Both the position numbers and the translations under genes were made by a program. A DNA stretch of 64,000 nt from Elusimicrobia bacterium GWA2_62_23. GTDB taxonomy: Bacteria; Elusimicrobiota; Elusimicrobia; Elusimicrobiales; UBA9959. How positions within the stretch are numbered: the stretch's first letter is position 1; every line of letters begins with the position of its first letter. Where the stretch lies: positions 59,353-123,352 of the forward strand of contig MGTV01000049.1 in assembly GCA_001799635.1 (NCBI GenBank). The letters are read 5' to 3'. Below the pieces are notes generated by a model. The model was given only the letters and a program-made list of their open reading frames with translations. It searched no databases and was not told the DNA's origin. Positions 9,015-17,363 of this stretch are shown here, in pieces.

Positions 9015-10466
9015 ATGCCGATACTCTCACAACATATACGCCGCCTGGACCAGAACCGGCTGGAAGTGCTTCCCTCCTACAAGCAGGGCATGACGGGGCC
9101 AGCCGTGATCTACGTGGACGCCGTCCTGGAAAAGTTCCTGGAAGCGGGCGCCGTAGATCAGGCCGCCAACGCAGCCGCCCTGCCGGGCCTGGCCGGCAGC
9201 GTCATGGCCATGCCCGACGTGCACACCGGCTACGGCTTCCCCATAGGCGGCGTGGCGCCTTTCGACGCGGAGCGCGGCGTGATCTCTCCCGGCGGTGTGG
9301 GCTACGACATTAACTGCGGCGTGCGCCTGCTGGCGAGTTCCCTGGAAGCGGCGGGGCTGGCCGGCAGCCTGGAAAAACTGGCGGCCGCGCTGCACGCGCG
9401 CGTACCGGCCGGGGTCGGGGCCGGCGGCGGCCTGCGCCTGGACAAGCGCGCCGGGGAAGCGCCGCTCATCAAAGGCGCGGCCTGGGCGGTAGAGCAGGGC
9501 CTGGGCAGGCCGGAAGACCTGGAGCGCTCCGAATCCGGAGGCGCCATGGGCGGCGCCGACCCGCACGCGCTGAGCCGCCGCGCGCTGGAGCGCGGCCGCG
9601 ACCAGCTGGGCACGCTGGGCTCCGGCAACCATTTCCTGGAAGTGCAGGAAGTCACCGATATTTACGACGGAGCAGCCGCCGGGGCTTTCGGCCTGTTCAA
9701 GGGCCAGCTTACCGTGATGCTGCACACCGGCTCACGGGGCCTGGGCCACCAGGTCTGCACGGATTTTCTGGAGGTCATGCGCGCCGCCGCCCGCCGCTAC
9801 AACATAGCGCTGCCGGACGCGGAGCTGGCCGCGGCCCCCTTCCGCAGCACCGAGGGGCAGGAGTATTTCGGCGCCATGCAGGCCGCCGCCAATTACGCCT
9901 GGGCCAACCGCCAGGCCCTCACCGGCCTGGTGCGCGAGACTTTCTGCGAAACGCTTGGCATGGGTGAAAAGGCGCTGGGCCTGGACCTGGTTTACGACGT
10001 GGCACACAACATAGCCAAACTGGAAGACCACCTGGTCGCCGGAAAAACGACAAAGGTGCTGGTGCACCGCAAAGGCGCCACCCGCGCCTTCGGCCCGGGC
10101 CACCCGGAGCTGCCGGCCGCCTACGCCGCGGCCGGCCAGCCGGTCATCATCCCCGGCGACATGGGCCGTGCCTCGTACGTGCTGGCCGGCACGGCGAAGG
10201 CCATGACGGAAACTTTCGGCTCGGCCTGCCACGGGGCGGGCCGGGTACTCTCGCGCCACGAAGCCGTGCGCCGCGCGCGCGGCAGGAACATAACCCGGGA
10301 GCTGCTGGAGGCCGGGGTGCGGGTAGCGGCCTCGGGCCGCGACACGCTGGCCGAGGAAATGCCCGAAGCCTACAAGGACGTGGACGCCGTGGTGGGCGTG
10401 GTGGAAAGGGCGGGCCTGGCCCGCCGGGTGGCGCGCCTGCGCCCTCTGGTAGTGATAAAAGGTTAG
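9015..10466 (+). CDS. rtcB: RNA 3'-phosphate/5'-OH ligase RtcB
   Basis: 483 residues. It joins 2',3'-cyclic phosphate or 3'-phosphate RNA ends to 5'-OH ends using GTP and Mn2+. The core is clear: MPDVHTGYGFPIGGVAPF (D68) and GGVGYDINCGVRLL (C101) provide metal ligands, LGSGNHFLEVQEV supplies another metal-site histidine, and ACHGAGRVLSRHEA carries the HGAGR motif whose histidine is guanylylated in characterised RtcB. The family N-terminus (LDQNRLEVLPSYKQGM) supports the start at 9015. An in-frame ATG at 8997 is the alternative, and it lies in the last base of the upstream structured element. No archease or RtcA gene is adjacent, and no ribosome site is strong. It runs convergently into the next gene with a 3-bp gap. 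Confidence 0.93.
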   Translation: MPILSQHIRRLDQNRLEVLPSYKQGMTGPAVIYVDAVLEKFLEAGAVDQAANAAALPGLAGSVMAMPDVHTGYGFPIGGVAPFDAERGVISPGGVGYDINCGVRLLASSLEAAGLAGSLEKLAAALHARVPAGVGAGGGLRLDKRAGEAPLIKGAAWAVEQGLGRPEDLERSESGGAMGGADPHALSRRALERGRDQLGTLGSGNHFLEVQEVTDIYDGAAAGAFGLFKGQLTVMLHTGSRGLGHQVCTDFLEVMRAAARRYNIALPDAELAAAPFRSTEGQEYFGAMQAAANYAWANRQALTGLVRETFCETLGMGEKALGLDLVYDVAHNIAKLEDHLVAGKTTKVLVHRKGATRAFGPGHPELPAAYAAAGQPVIIPGDMGRASYVLAGTAKAMTETFGSACHGAGRVLSRHEAVRRARGRNITRELLEAGVRVAASGRDTLAEEMPEAYKDVDAVVGVVERAGLARRVARLRPLVVIKG

Positions 10467-10469
10467 CCG

Positions 10470-11747
10470 CTACTCAGCGGCGGCGGACTGCCCTGCCAGG
10501 TAGCCGGTGGAGAAAGCCTCCTGCAGATTGTAGCCGCCGGTAACGCCGTCGAGGTCCAGCACTTCCCCGCAGAAATACAGGCCCGACACCAGGCGCGAGC
10601 CCATGGTCTGCGGGTTTATTTCCTTTAAAGCCACGCCCCCGCGCGTCACGGTAGCTTCCCGCAAGGGCCGCGGCCGGGTGAGCCGCAGCCGGAAATCCGA
10701 GAATAGCCCCGCTATTTTTTTGCGCTCGGCGCCGGTGATGGAAGCGCATTGCCGTTCCCGGTCTATGCCGCAGCGGCGCTCGAAGACGGGGGCCAGCGAC
10801 CCCGGCAGCGAGGCCTTGACGTAAGTGGCGAACATCCTGGCCCCGTTGGCGGAAAAATAACCCTGTATCTCCGCGTTCAGCGCTTCTTCGCCGAGTTCCG
10901 GTTTCAGGTTCACCGAGAGCTCCACTTTGCGCCCCGGCTCCTGCAGGGCGTCGGAAGCGGTGCCGCTCAGGACCAGCAGCCTGGGGCCGGAAACGCCGAA
11001 GTGCGTGAACAGCAGTTCCCCCCGCCCGGACGCCGCCTTGCGGCCGTCTATGAGGATGGAAAGCTCCACGTTCTGCAGCGTCAGGCCCTGCAGGTCCTTT
11101 ATGAACGGCTCGTCGGATTCCAGCGCGGTAAGCCCGGGCCGCAGCGGCACTATGGTATGGCCCGCCTGCCGGGCGAAAGCGTAGCCGTCGCCGGTGGAGC
11201 CGGTGCCGGGGTAGGACATGCCGCCGGTGGCGACTATTACCTTTTTGGCGCGCAGCACCTTGCCGTCCCAGAGCTTGACTCCGGCCGCCGCCCCGTCACC
11301 GCCGGTCAGCAGCCCGGAAACACCGGCGCCGCGGTCCACCGTAACTTTGCCGCGGCTGAGGTAGCACTCCAGCGCGTCCAGGACGCTCTGGGCCTTGTCG
11401 TCGGCGGGGAAGACCTTGCCGTCGGGATCGGTGCGGGTGGGTACGCCGAAAGACTTCAGGAAACCGGTCAGGTTCTCCGCCGAGAATACGCTGAACGCCC
11501 TGTACAGGAATTTTCCGTTCTCGCCGAAAGCGTTTATAAAATCCTTCGTTCCGGCGCTGTTGGTGACGTTGCAGCGCCCGCCGCCGGTGATCAGCAGCTT
11601 CCGGCCCAGGCGCTGGTTCTTTTCCACCAGCACGGTTCTGGCGCCCAGTTCCCCGGCGCGGCCGGCGGCCATCAGCCCGGCCGGCCCCCCGCCTACTACC
11701 ACAACGTCGGCGTCGTCCTGCCCGGTCCGGGATGTGTTTGAATTCAT
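10470..11747 (-). CDS. HI0933/YhiN-family FAD-dependent oxidoreductase
   Basis: 425 residues. The N-terminal FAD-binding motif is VVVVGGGPAGLMAAGRAGEL, followed by the family signature LVEKNQRLGRKLLITGGGRC and NVTNS. A second nucleotide-binding element is VIVATGGMSYPGTGSTGDGY. The C-terminus GLYFCGEVLDLDGVTGGYNL is typical of the family and closes the FAD site. The family is widespread but has no settled physiological substrate (a flavoprotein with possible roles in tRNA or thiol redox chemistry), so I give no gene name. The gene starts 12 bp after the EamA transporter gene on the same strand, so the two are probably co-transcribed. Confidence 0.9.
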   Translation of the reverse strand: MNSNTSRTGQDDADVVVVGGGPAGLMAAGRAGELGARTVLVEKNQRLGRKLLITGGGRCNVTNSAGTKDFINAFGENGKFLYRAFSVFSAENLTGFLKSFGVPTRTDPDGKVFPADDKAQSVLDALECYLSRGKVTVDRGAGVSGLLTGGDGAAAGVKLWDGKVLRAKKVIVATGGMSYPGTGSTGDGYAFARQAGHTIVPLRPGLTALESDEPFIKDLQGLTLQNVELSILIDGRKAASGRGELLFTHFGVSGPRLLVLSGTASDALQEPGRKVELSVNLKPELGEEALNAEIQGYFSANGARMFATYVKASLPGSLAPVFERRCGIDRERQCASITGAERKKIAGLFSDFRLRLTRPRPLREATVTRGGVALKEINPQTMGSRLVSGLYFCGEVLDLDGVTGGYNLQEAFSTGYLAGQSAAAE

Positions 11748-11759
11748 AATGTGTCCGCG

Positions 11760-12653
11760 TTAAGCGGCGGCCCCGGCGTCCTGGCGCTTCACCAGCCGGG
11801 TCACCCAGTACGCCCCCGCCAGGGCGAGGCAGAGGCCCACCACCTGGTAGGCCTGTATTTTTTCTATGCCGAAGAGGTGCGAGAGGATGGCCGTGAGCAC
11901 CGGGTAACACAGCACTATGGCCGTGGCCTTGCTCAGGTCCATGTTGAGAATGGCCTTGTACCACAGGATATTGTTCACAGCGGTCAGCACCACGCCCCAG
12001 GCCAGCATTATCCCCAGCACCCGCAGGGTGGGTTCGAAGTGCGCCACCGGCGTGAAGAAACCCAGCAGAAAGACCGGCAGGATGCCCAGCGTGGCGAACA
12101 AGGTGCGCGCCGAGGCCACGAACACATGGTCCAGGTCTTTCGGCAATTTCTTACTGAACAGGTGGGACACCTGGTACATCAGCGGCACCGCGAGCACTAT
12201 CAAGTCGCCGGTCCAGCGCATGGTGAAGCGCTCTTTGAAGGCGATGAGCATGGTGCCGGCCAGCACCAGGGCCGTGCCAAGCAGCTGCCGGGCGCAGATC
12301 TTCTCGCGCAGGAAGATGGTGGACAGGATCACCGTATAGACCGCCTCTACCTGGCCGAGTATGGCCGCGTTGGCCGGCGTGGTGTAGTTCAGGGCCAGCA
12401 CCAGCGCGGCTATGGGCAGGGCGCTGCCGAAAAAGCCGATGGCCAGCAGCCGGGGCCACAGATCGCCGCGGAAATAAAGTTTAAAGGCCCCGTTCTTCAG
12501 CGCCCAGGGCAGGAAGCACGCGAAACCTATGCCGGAACCGGCCAGGGCGAACAGCGGCGGCGAGATCCGGCCGGCGGCCAGGTAACCGAGTATGGGAATG
12601 AAAGAATTGATGCAGACGGTAAGCCAGATGGCCCCCAACGGAGTAATGTTCAT
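11760..12653 (-). CDS. EamA/DMT-superfamily transporter
   Basis: 297 residues from the ATG at 12653, giving about ten hydrophobic helices in two EamA halves (for example LLAIGFFGSALPIAALVLALN in the first and VLGIMLAWGVVLTAVNNILWY in the second). The motif TPANAAILGQVEAVYTVILS matches the EamA helix that follows the dimer interface. It is an inner-membrane drug/metabolite transporter-like permease, and the substrate cannot be told from sequence. A longer open frame (to 13640) overlaps the divergent phosphoesterase and is not coding. A perfect TATAAT ends 7 nt before the ATG, so the transcript may be leaderless. Confidence 0.88.
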   Translation of the reverse strand: MNITPLGAIWLTVCINSFIPILGYLAAGRISPPLFALAGSGIGFACFLPWALKNGAFKLYFRGDLWPRLLAIGFFGSALPIAALVLALNYTTPANAAILGQVEAVYTVILSTIFLREKICARQLLGTALVLAGTMLIAFKERFTMRWTGDLIVLAVPLMYQVSHLFSKKLPKDLDHVFVASARTLFATLGILPVFLLGFFTPVAHFEPTLRVLGIMLAWGVVLTAVNNILWYKAILNMDLSKATAIVLCYPVLTAILSHLFGIEKIQAYQVVGLCLALAGAYWVTRLVKRQDAGAAA

Positions 12654-12660
12654 CGGCTTA

Positions 12661-12670
12661 ATTATATAAT
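12661..12670. promoter_or_regulatory. bidirectional TATAAT box of divergent EamA and phosphoesterase genes
   Basis: ATTATATAAT is a perfect palindrome, so a consensus -10 hexamer is present on both strands within the 30-bp gap between the divergent start codons (12653 minus, 12684 plus). With a usual 6-7 nt offset, transcription towards EamA would begin at or beside its ATG and the phosphoesterase leader would be only a few nucleotides long. No clear -35 is seen on either side. Confidence 0.5.
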
Positions 12671-12683
12671 TACCAGGCACACC

Positions 12684-13793
12684 ATGAAACACAGCCACTT
12701 TTTCCCCGTCTTCCTGGCCCTCGTTATCTTCTACGTGGGGCTGCACTTCTACGCCGCCCGCTGGCTCACGCGGTCCTTCGGCCTGTCGCACGCCGCGGCC
12801 GCCGCCCTGAGGATAGCCCTGCTCTGCGCGGCCTTCCTCTCGCCCTTCACCATGTTCCTCAAGCGCCAGTACCATACCCCGGTACTGGAGGCCTTCTACG
12901 CGGTGGGCTACGCCTGGATGGGCGTGATACTGGTGGCCGCCCTGGTTTTCGCGCTTTCGGACCTGGCCGCCCTGGGCCTGCGCCGCTGGGCCCCGGCTTT
13001 CACGCACCTGCCGCGCCTGACGCTGACCGCGCTGGGGCTTATCCTGGCCTGGTCTGTTTACGGCGGCCTCAGAAACCCGCAGCTCAAGGAACTGGAACTG
13101 AAGATACCAGGCCTGCCGCCGTCCCTGGAAGGCTTCCGGATAGCACAGATCTCGGACATGCACGTGGACTCGGGCTGGAAGCTGCGCCAGTTCGACGCCA
13201 TAGTTAAAAAGATAAACGGCGCCCAGCCGGACCTGATCCTGATAACCGGCGACCTCATAGACCCGGGCCTCACCTGCCGCGAGGACCTGCGCGAATCCAT
13301 TTCGCATTTTAAAAGCCGCCTCGGCATCTACGGCTCGCTGGGCAACCACGAGTATTATTACGGCCTGGACAAGGCCATGGGCTGCTACGAGGCCTTCGGC
13401 ATAAAGTTGCTCAAGAACGAGGCCGCCGACCTGGGCGACCTGAAGCTCATAGGCCTGGGGGACGTGCATACCGAACGCCTTTCGGCCGGGGACGTTACGG
13501 CCATCCTGGACAAGGCCGGCAACGGCAAGTTCCGGGTGCTCCTGCACCACCAGCCTGTTTACTACCCGGAAATAGCCGCCGCGGGCGCCGGCCTGACCCT
13601 GTCCGGGCATACCCACCGGGGCCAGATCTTCCCCTTCCACGTCTTTACCCGGGCCGCCTATAAGTATTTCTACGGGAAATACCGCATAAATAACAGTTTT
13701 TTTTACGTAACTTCAGGCGCCGGCACCTGGGGCCCCCCCCTGCGCTGGCTAGCGCCGGCCGAAATCCCCGTCCTTACGCTGCGCAAAGAATAA
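12684..13793 (+). CDS. membrane-anchored metallophosphoesterase
   Basis: 369 residues. Residues 1-130 hold about four transmembrane segments. A calcineurin-like phosphoesterase domain follows with all metal motifs in order: IAQISDMHVDSG (D-x-H), LILITGDLIDPG (GDxxD), YGSLGNHEYYYG (GNHE), LLHHQPVYY and SGHTHRGQIFPF (GHTHxGQ). This architecture matches the YkuE/YpbG-type bacterial membrane phosphoesterases, whose natural substrates (lipid or nucleotide phosphates) are mostly not established. The start at 12684 gives a well-formed first helix; the open frame extends upstream to 11751 but only antisense to EamA. Confidence 0.9.
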   Translation: MKHSHFFPVFLALVIFYVGLHFYAARWLTRSFGLSHAAAAALRIALLCAAFLSPFTMFLKRQYHTPVLEAFYAVGYAWMGVILVAALVFALSDLAALGLRRWAPAFTHLPRLTLTALGLILAWSVYGGLRNPQLKELELKIPGLPPSLEGFRIAQISDMHVDSGWKLRQFDAIVKKINGAQPDLILITGDLIDPGLTCREDLRESISHFKSRLGIYGSLGNHEYYYGLDKAMGCYEAFGIKLLKNEAADLGDLKLIGLGDVHTERLSAGDVTAILDKAGNGKFRVLLHHQPVYYPEIAAAGAGLTLSGHTHRGQIFPFHVFTRAAYKYFYGKYRINNSFFYVTSGAGTWGPPLRWLAPAEIPVLTLRKE

Positions 13794-13800
13794 GACCCAA

Positions 13801-13845
13801 AGGGCCCATAAAGGCCTAGTCTATTTACCACCGGGCCTATGGGCC
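13801..13845 (+). promoter_or_regulatory. inverted repeat upstream of HEAT/papain-like gene
   Basis: GGGCCCATAAAGGCC (13802-13816) can pair with GGGCCTATGGGCCC (13832-13845). The stem lacks a T-tract, so it is a poor intrinsic terminator for the phosphoesterase. Related CCCATAA-x-GGCC units occur upstream of the phospholipase-D-like gene (21063-21104). An ACTATA box (13880-13885) and a strong AAGGAGG (13898-13904) follow before the ATG at 13911. A regulatory leader or operator is inferred. Confidence 0.35.
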
Positions 13846-13910
13846 CGTGGAACCTTGCTGTTTTCGGCCCCTCTGATAAACTATAGGTGTAGGAACCAAG
13901 GAGGCAGTTA

Positions 13911-15098
13911 ATGAACAGCACCTTCAAAAACCTTACTCTCATAGCCGCTCTCGTCTGTTTCTCGGCCCAGGCCTATGCGACCAGCCTCGGGACCGACTCC
14001 CAGCCACAGACCGAAATCCAGGCCATAATGCGGACGGCTCAGGACAAGAGCATAGGCGACGATTCACGCGACGCCGCGGTGCAGGCGCTTGTGGAGAATG
14101 TTGAAGCCTACCTGGCCTCCGCCTCCAATAAAGGCCCTTACGAGGACGCCCTCAAAGCCAAGCTCAAGGCCATCGACTCCATCTGGGCCCTGGGCGAAAT
14201 AGGCGACCCCCGCCTGATGTCCAAACTCACCAAGTTCTATACCGAGTCCGATGACGTGCTGAAACTGAACCTCATCATCAGCATGGGCAAGCTCAAGAGC
14301 AACGCCAAGGCCGGCCCCTACCTGTTCGGCATAGCCGCCAACCCGCAGGAGACCGAGGTGGTGCGCGCCGCGGCCTTCGAACTGCTCGAGCATATCAAAT
14401 ACCCTTCCACCGTGCTCAACCTGACCCGCTCCAAGGAGATCGGCATAGAGAAGGCCGACCTGATCTACACCGGCGGCATCACCGGCACCATCAGCGGCTG
14501 GTTCAGCCCCGACCTGCCCATAGGCCACGCCGGCCTGTTCGTTGGCACCGAAGTGAAGGACGGCAAGATCAAGGTGGTCATAGCGGACTGCGTGCCGGAT
14601 AATTTCAAACCCGGCGGCGTGCGCAACATAGATTCCTGGTACAACTTCACCCACCACTTCATGTACCCCTACTACGGCAACCGCACCACCCCGGTGAAGC
14701 CTACCGCCGCCCAGCGCGAGCGCATAGCCAAACTGGCCGTGGCCATGGGCAAGAAAGGCCTCACCTACAGCGACACGCACGGCTCCCAGAAGGGCCCCGT
14801 GAAGTTCGACTGCGTGGGCTATACCGAATACCTCTACGAGGCCATCGGCCTGAACCCCACCCCCAACGGCTACGAGACCGGCGCCGGCTGGCCGCTGACC
14901 CCCTGGGAGCAGTTCATAGCCGTGAAACCCGCCGTGGCCAAACCCGCGAGCCCCATCTACGTACCGAACCAGAACATAGTGATGCCCGGCCAGAGCATCA
15001 TAACCAACGCCTTCGGCGCCCTGGGCGGCGCCTTCGGGATAGGCGGAGTGCGCGCTCCCGAAGTGAACACCGACATCCGGCCCGAGCTTATAGACTAA
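13911..15098 (+). CDS. secreted HEAT-repeat / permuted papain-fold (YiiX/NlpC-like) protein
   Basis: 395 residues. Residues 1-23 are a signal peptide (LIAALVCFSAQAYA). Residues about 35-170 form HEAT-like alpha repeats (IDSIWALGEIGDPRLMSKL; LNLIISMGKLKSNAKAGPYL). Residues 183-330 look like a circularly permuted papain-like hydrolase domain: the conserved His comes first (H206 in LPIGHAGLFVGTEV) and the Cys later (C301 in VKFDCVGYTEYLYEAIG), the order seen in YaeF/YiiX amidases. A peptidoglycan or cell-surface amidase/peptidase is the likely role; the fold call is from motif pattern only. The last 13 codons, stop and terminator are duplicated 2.2 kb downstream after the kinase gene. Confidence 0.75.
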   Translation: MNSTFKNLTLIAALVCFSAQAYATSLGTDSQPQTEIQAIMRTAQDKSIGDDSRDAAVQALVENVEAYLASASNKGPYEDALKAKLKAIDSIWALGEIGDPRLMSKLTKFYTESDDVLKLNLIISMGKLKSNAKAGPYLFGIAANPQETEVVRAAAFELLEHIKYPSTVLNLTRSKEIGIEKADLIYTGGITGTISGWFSPDLPIGHAGLFVGTEVKDGKIKVVIADCVPDNFKPGGVRNIDSWYNFTHHFMYPYYGNRTTPVKPTAAQRERIAKLAVAMGKKGLTYSDTHGSQKGPVKFDCVGYTEYLYEAIGLNPTPNGYETGAGWPLTPWEQFIAVKPAVAKPASPIYVPNQNIVMPGQSIITNAFGALGGAFGIGGVRAPEVNTDIRPELID

Positions 15099-15143
15099 GC
15101 CTCCCTCAGGTAAAACAGAACGCCCCGGCAGCGGGGCGTTCTC
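15058..15143. repeat. 86-bp direct repeat, copy 1 (gene end plus terminator)
   Basis: This segment contains the last codons of the HEAT/papain-like gene ([13 protein letters not shown] and the TAA stop) and the following terminator. It recurs at 17253-17339 with about four substitutions and one inserted base, that is roughly 94% identity by eye. The hybrid kinase gene lies exactly between the copies. Confidence 0.85.
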
Positions 15144-15147
15144 TTTT
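15118..15147 (+). terminator. intrinsic terminator after HEAT/papain-like gene
   Basis: GAACGCCCC (15118-15126) pairs with GGGGCGTTC (15133-15141) around a six-base loop, followed by TCTTTT. It lies 20 bp after the stop codon. Confidence 0.85.
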
Positions 15148-15174
15148 GCACATTTTATCCTAGGCGCTTTATCC

Positions 15175-15180
15175 TATAAT
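15175..15180 (+). promoter_or_regulatory. consensus -10 box of the hybrid kinase gene
   Basis: TATAAT, 38 nt before the kinase ATG, directly after the terminator of the preceding gene. No consensus -35 is found 16-18 nt upstream. A possible weak ribosome site (GACGGGG) precedes the start. Confidence 0.5.
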
Positions 15181-15218
15181 ATCCGCAGAGTTGACCACGG
15201 ACGGGGAAAACAGCACAA

Positions 15219-17261
15219 ATGAATACAACCAAGCCAAGACTTCTAGCCATAGACGACGGCGAAGAACCCCTCGAGCAATTACAGACCGCGGTAGGGCATC
15301 TCTTCCCCGGCGCGGAGTTCTTCTCGGCCAGGAACGGGTCCGACGGTATAGCCCTGGCCCTGGCCAAAAAGCCGGACATGATCCTCCTGGACATAGTAAT
15401 GCCCGGCATGGACGGCTTCGAGACCTGCCGGCGTATCAAAGAGGACATACGTTTAAAAAACATCCCTGTGGCGTTCCTTACGGCCGTGAAGCCGGACGGT
15501 GAGATCTGTGAAAAGGCCATTGAAGCGGGGGCGGAAGCTTTTATCGCCAAACCCTTCGAACTTTGGGAACTGCTGGTACAGGTACGGGCGATGCTGAAGA
15601 TCAAGGCGGCCAACATCTCCCAGCAGGCGGAACGCGCCAAACTCCAGCAGATGGTGGAACTTCGCACGCGGGAGCTGGCGGAGCAGCTGACATTGCGGGA
15701 AAAAGCCCTGGAGTCGCTGAAAGAAAGCGAAGCCCTGTTCAAGGCGGCCTTCACCGAATCTCCTATGGGGATATGCCTGGTGGACTCCGATTCGGGACGG
15801 TTCCTGCGGGCGAACCCGATGCTGGCCAAAATAACGGGCCGTTCCCAGGAAGAGCTGGGCCGGACGGACTGGATGAGCATAACCCACCCGGAAGATATCA
15901 GCGCGCAGCTCCACGGTTTAATAGGGATGAGCACCGGGAAGACGGACGTGTTCCGCCTGGAAAAACGCTATCTCAAGCCGGACGGGAGTTCGGTCTGGGT
16001 GAAACTTACGGCAACTCCCCTGCCCGCGTTCGACAAATCCCACCCACGGTACCTTGGCATGGTGGAGGACATAAGCGCCGCTAAAGCCGCCGAACAGGAA
16101 AGAACTCACCTGGAGGAGCAACTGCGGCAATCCCAGAAAATGGAGACCGCCGGCAGCCTGGCCGGCGGCATAGCCCACGATTTCAATAATATGCTCTGCG
16201 CCATCCTGACCTACAGCGACCTGCTGCTCAACGCCATGGACAAGAGTGACCCCAAGCGCGAGGACGTAGAAGAAATTAAAAAAACAGGCCTGCGCGCCGC
16301 CGCGCTGACACGCCAACTCCTGGCCTTCAGCCGCAAACAGGTACTTCAGCCAAGGATACTGGACGTCAACACGGTCATCTCCGGCATGAAGACCATGCTG
16401 CACCGCCTTATCGGGGAGAACATTAAACTTTCCACGCTCACCCCCGACGCTCCCATCCTGATAAAAGCGGACCCGGGCTACCTGGAGCAGGTCCTTCTCA
16501 ATCTCTGCGTTAACGCCCGCGACGCCATGCCCAAGGGAGGAGACCTCACCCTCGAAGCCTGCACGGTACGCATTGACACGGAATACATCAACCGCCACGG
16601 GACCCTGCTGCCCGGCGAATATGCCATGCTTTCGGTCAGCGACACCGGCTGCGGCATGAGCGCCGAAACCAAGGCGCATATCTTCGAACCGTTCTTCACT
16701 ACGAAACCCCGCGACAAAGGCACCGGTCTCGGGCTCTCCACCGTACACGGCATAGTCAAGCAGAGCGGCGGCACCATAGTGGTGTACAGCGAGGAGGGAC
16801 GCGGGACCGTCTTTAAATTATATTTCCCCCTGGCCTCGGGAGAAGCTTCGCCGGCCGGACAGCCCTCACAAAAAAGGTTCTCCGCGGCAAGAGGGACGGT
16901 CCTGGTAGTGGACGACGATCCGCAAATAAAGGCCATAGCGCGGCGCACGCTCGCGGGGGATGGCCTTTCCGTACTTGAAGCGTCCAGCGCCGAGGAAGCA
17001 TTGGCCATCTGCGGGCGGATAAAGAACCGCATAGACCTGCTGCTGACGGACATGGTCCTGCCGAAGATGACCGGGGTGGAGCTGGCGGAACGGATGAAAT
17101 CGGACTACCCGGGGATAAAGATAATCTACATGTCCGGATATACGGACCACTCGGTCCTTACGGGAGGCATGCTGGCGCCGGATAAAACTTTCATCCAAAA
17201 ACCGTTCACCCTGGACCTGCTCACACAAAAAGTACGAGAATCCCTGGCGCCACCGAAGTGA
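15219..17261 (+). CDS. hybrid sensor histidine kinase (REC-PAS-HisKA-HATPase-REC)
   Basis: 680 residues with no transmembrane segment, so cytoplasmic. Domain order: receiver 1 (1-120; D12/D13, phosphoacceptor D58 in [14 protein letters not shown]111), coiled coil, PAS (about 170-290), HisKA with H320 ([13 protein letters not shown]), HATPase (N-box [12 protein letters not shown] about 427-436; G2 box [18 protein letters not shown] at 501-518), receiver 2 (559-680; D565-D567, phosphoacceptor D611 in [13 protein letters not shown]). The N-terminal receiver suggests that it is controlled by another kinase. No DNA-binding output or partner regulator is adjacent. Its last four codons (APPK-stop) run into the duplicated relic of the upstream gene. 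Confidence 0.95.
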   Translation: MNTTKPRLLAIDDGEEPLEQLQTAVGHLFPGAEFFSARNGSDGIALALAKKPDMILLDIVMPGMDGFETCRRIKEDIRLKNIPVAFLTAVKPDGEICEKAIEAGAEAFIAKPFELWELLVQVRAMLKIKAANISQQAERAKLQQMVELRTRELAEQLTLREKALESLKESEALFKAAFTESPMGICLVDSDSGRFLRANPMLAKITGRSQEELGRTDWMSITHPEDISAQLHGLIGMSTGKTDVFRLEKRYLKPDGSSVWVKLTATPLPAFDKSHPRYLGMVEDISAAKAAEQERTHLEEQLRQSQKMETAGSLAGGIAHDFNNMLCAILTYSDLLLNAMDKSDPKREDVEEIKKTGLRAAALTRQLLAFSRKQVLQPRILDVNTVISGMKTMLHRLIGENIKLSTLTPDAPILIKADPGYLEQVLLNLCVNARDAMPKGGDLTLEACTVRIDTEYINRHGTLLPGEYAMLSVSDTGCGMSAETKAHIFEPFFTTKPRDKGTGLGLSTVHGIVKQSGGTIVVYSEEGRGTVFKLYFPLASGEASPAGQPSQKRFSAARGTVLVVDDDPQIKAIARRTLAGDGLSVLEASSAEEALAICGRIKNRIDLLLTDMVLPKMTGVELAERMKSDYPGIKIIYMSGYTDHSVLTGGMLAPDKTFIQKPFTLDLLTQKVRESLAPPK

Positions 17262-17339
17262 ACACCGACATCCGGCCCGAGCTCATAGACCAAGCCTCCC
17301 TCAAGCAAAACAAGAACGCCCCGGCAGCGGGGCGTTCTT
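17253..17339. repeat. 86-bp direct repeat, copy 2 (relic of the upstream gene's 3' end)
   Basis: Near-identical to 15058-15143. In the frame of the upstream gene it still reads [13 protein letters not shown] but the stop codon has become CAA. Here it is out of frame with the kinase, whose TGA stop falls inside the GAAGTGAAC of the repeat. It is non-coding apart from the final kinase codons. Confidence 0.85.
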
Positions 17340-17345
17340 TTTTTG
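17314..17345 (+). terminator. intrinsic terminator after hybrid kinase gene
   Basis: GAACGCCCC pairs with GGGGCGTTC, followed by an eight-base T tract. It is the second copy of the terminator at 15118-15147, with a better T run. Confidence 0.9.
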
Positions 17346-17363
17346 TCTCCGGGAGGCCGGCGG

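Noticed and set aside
12654..13640. N-terminal extension of the EamA transporter
   Set aside because: It is antisense to the metallophosphoesterase, which has every catalytic motif.
13801..13845. Intrinsic terminator for the metallophosphoesterase gene
   Set aside because: The stem has a long loop and no T tract; it is better described as an upstream structure of the next gene.
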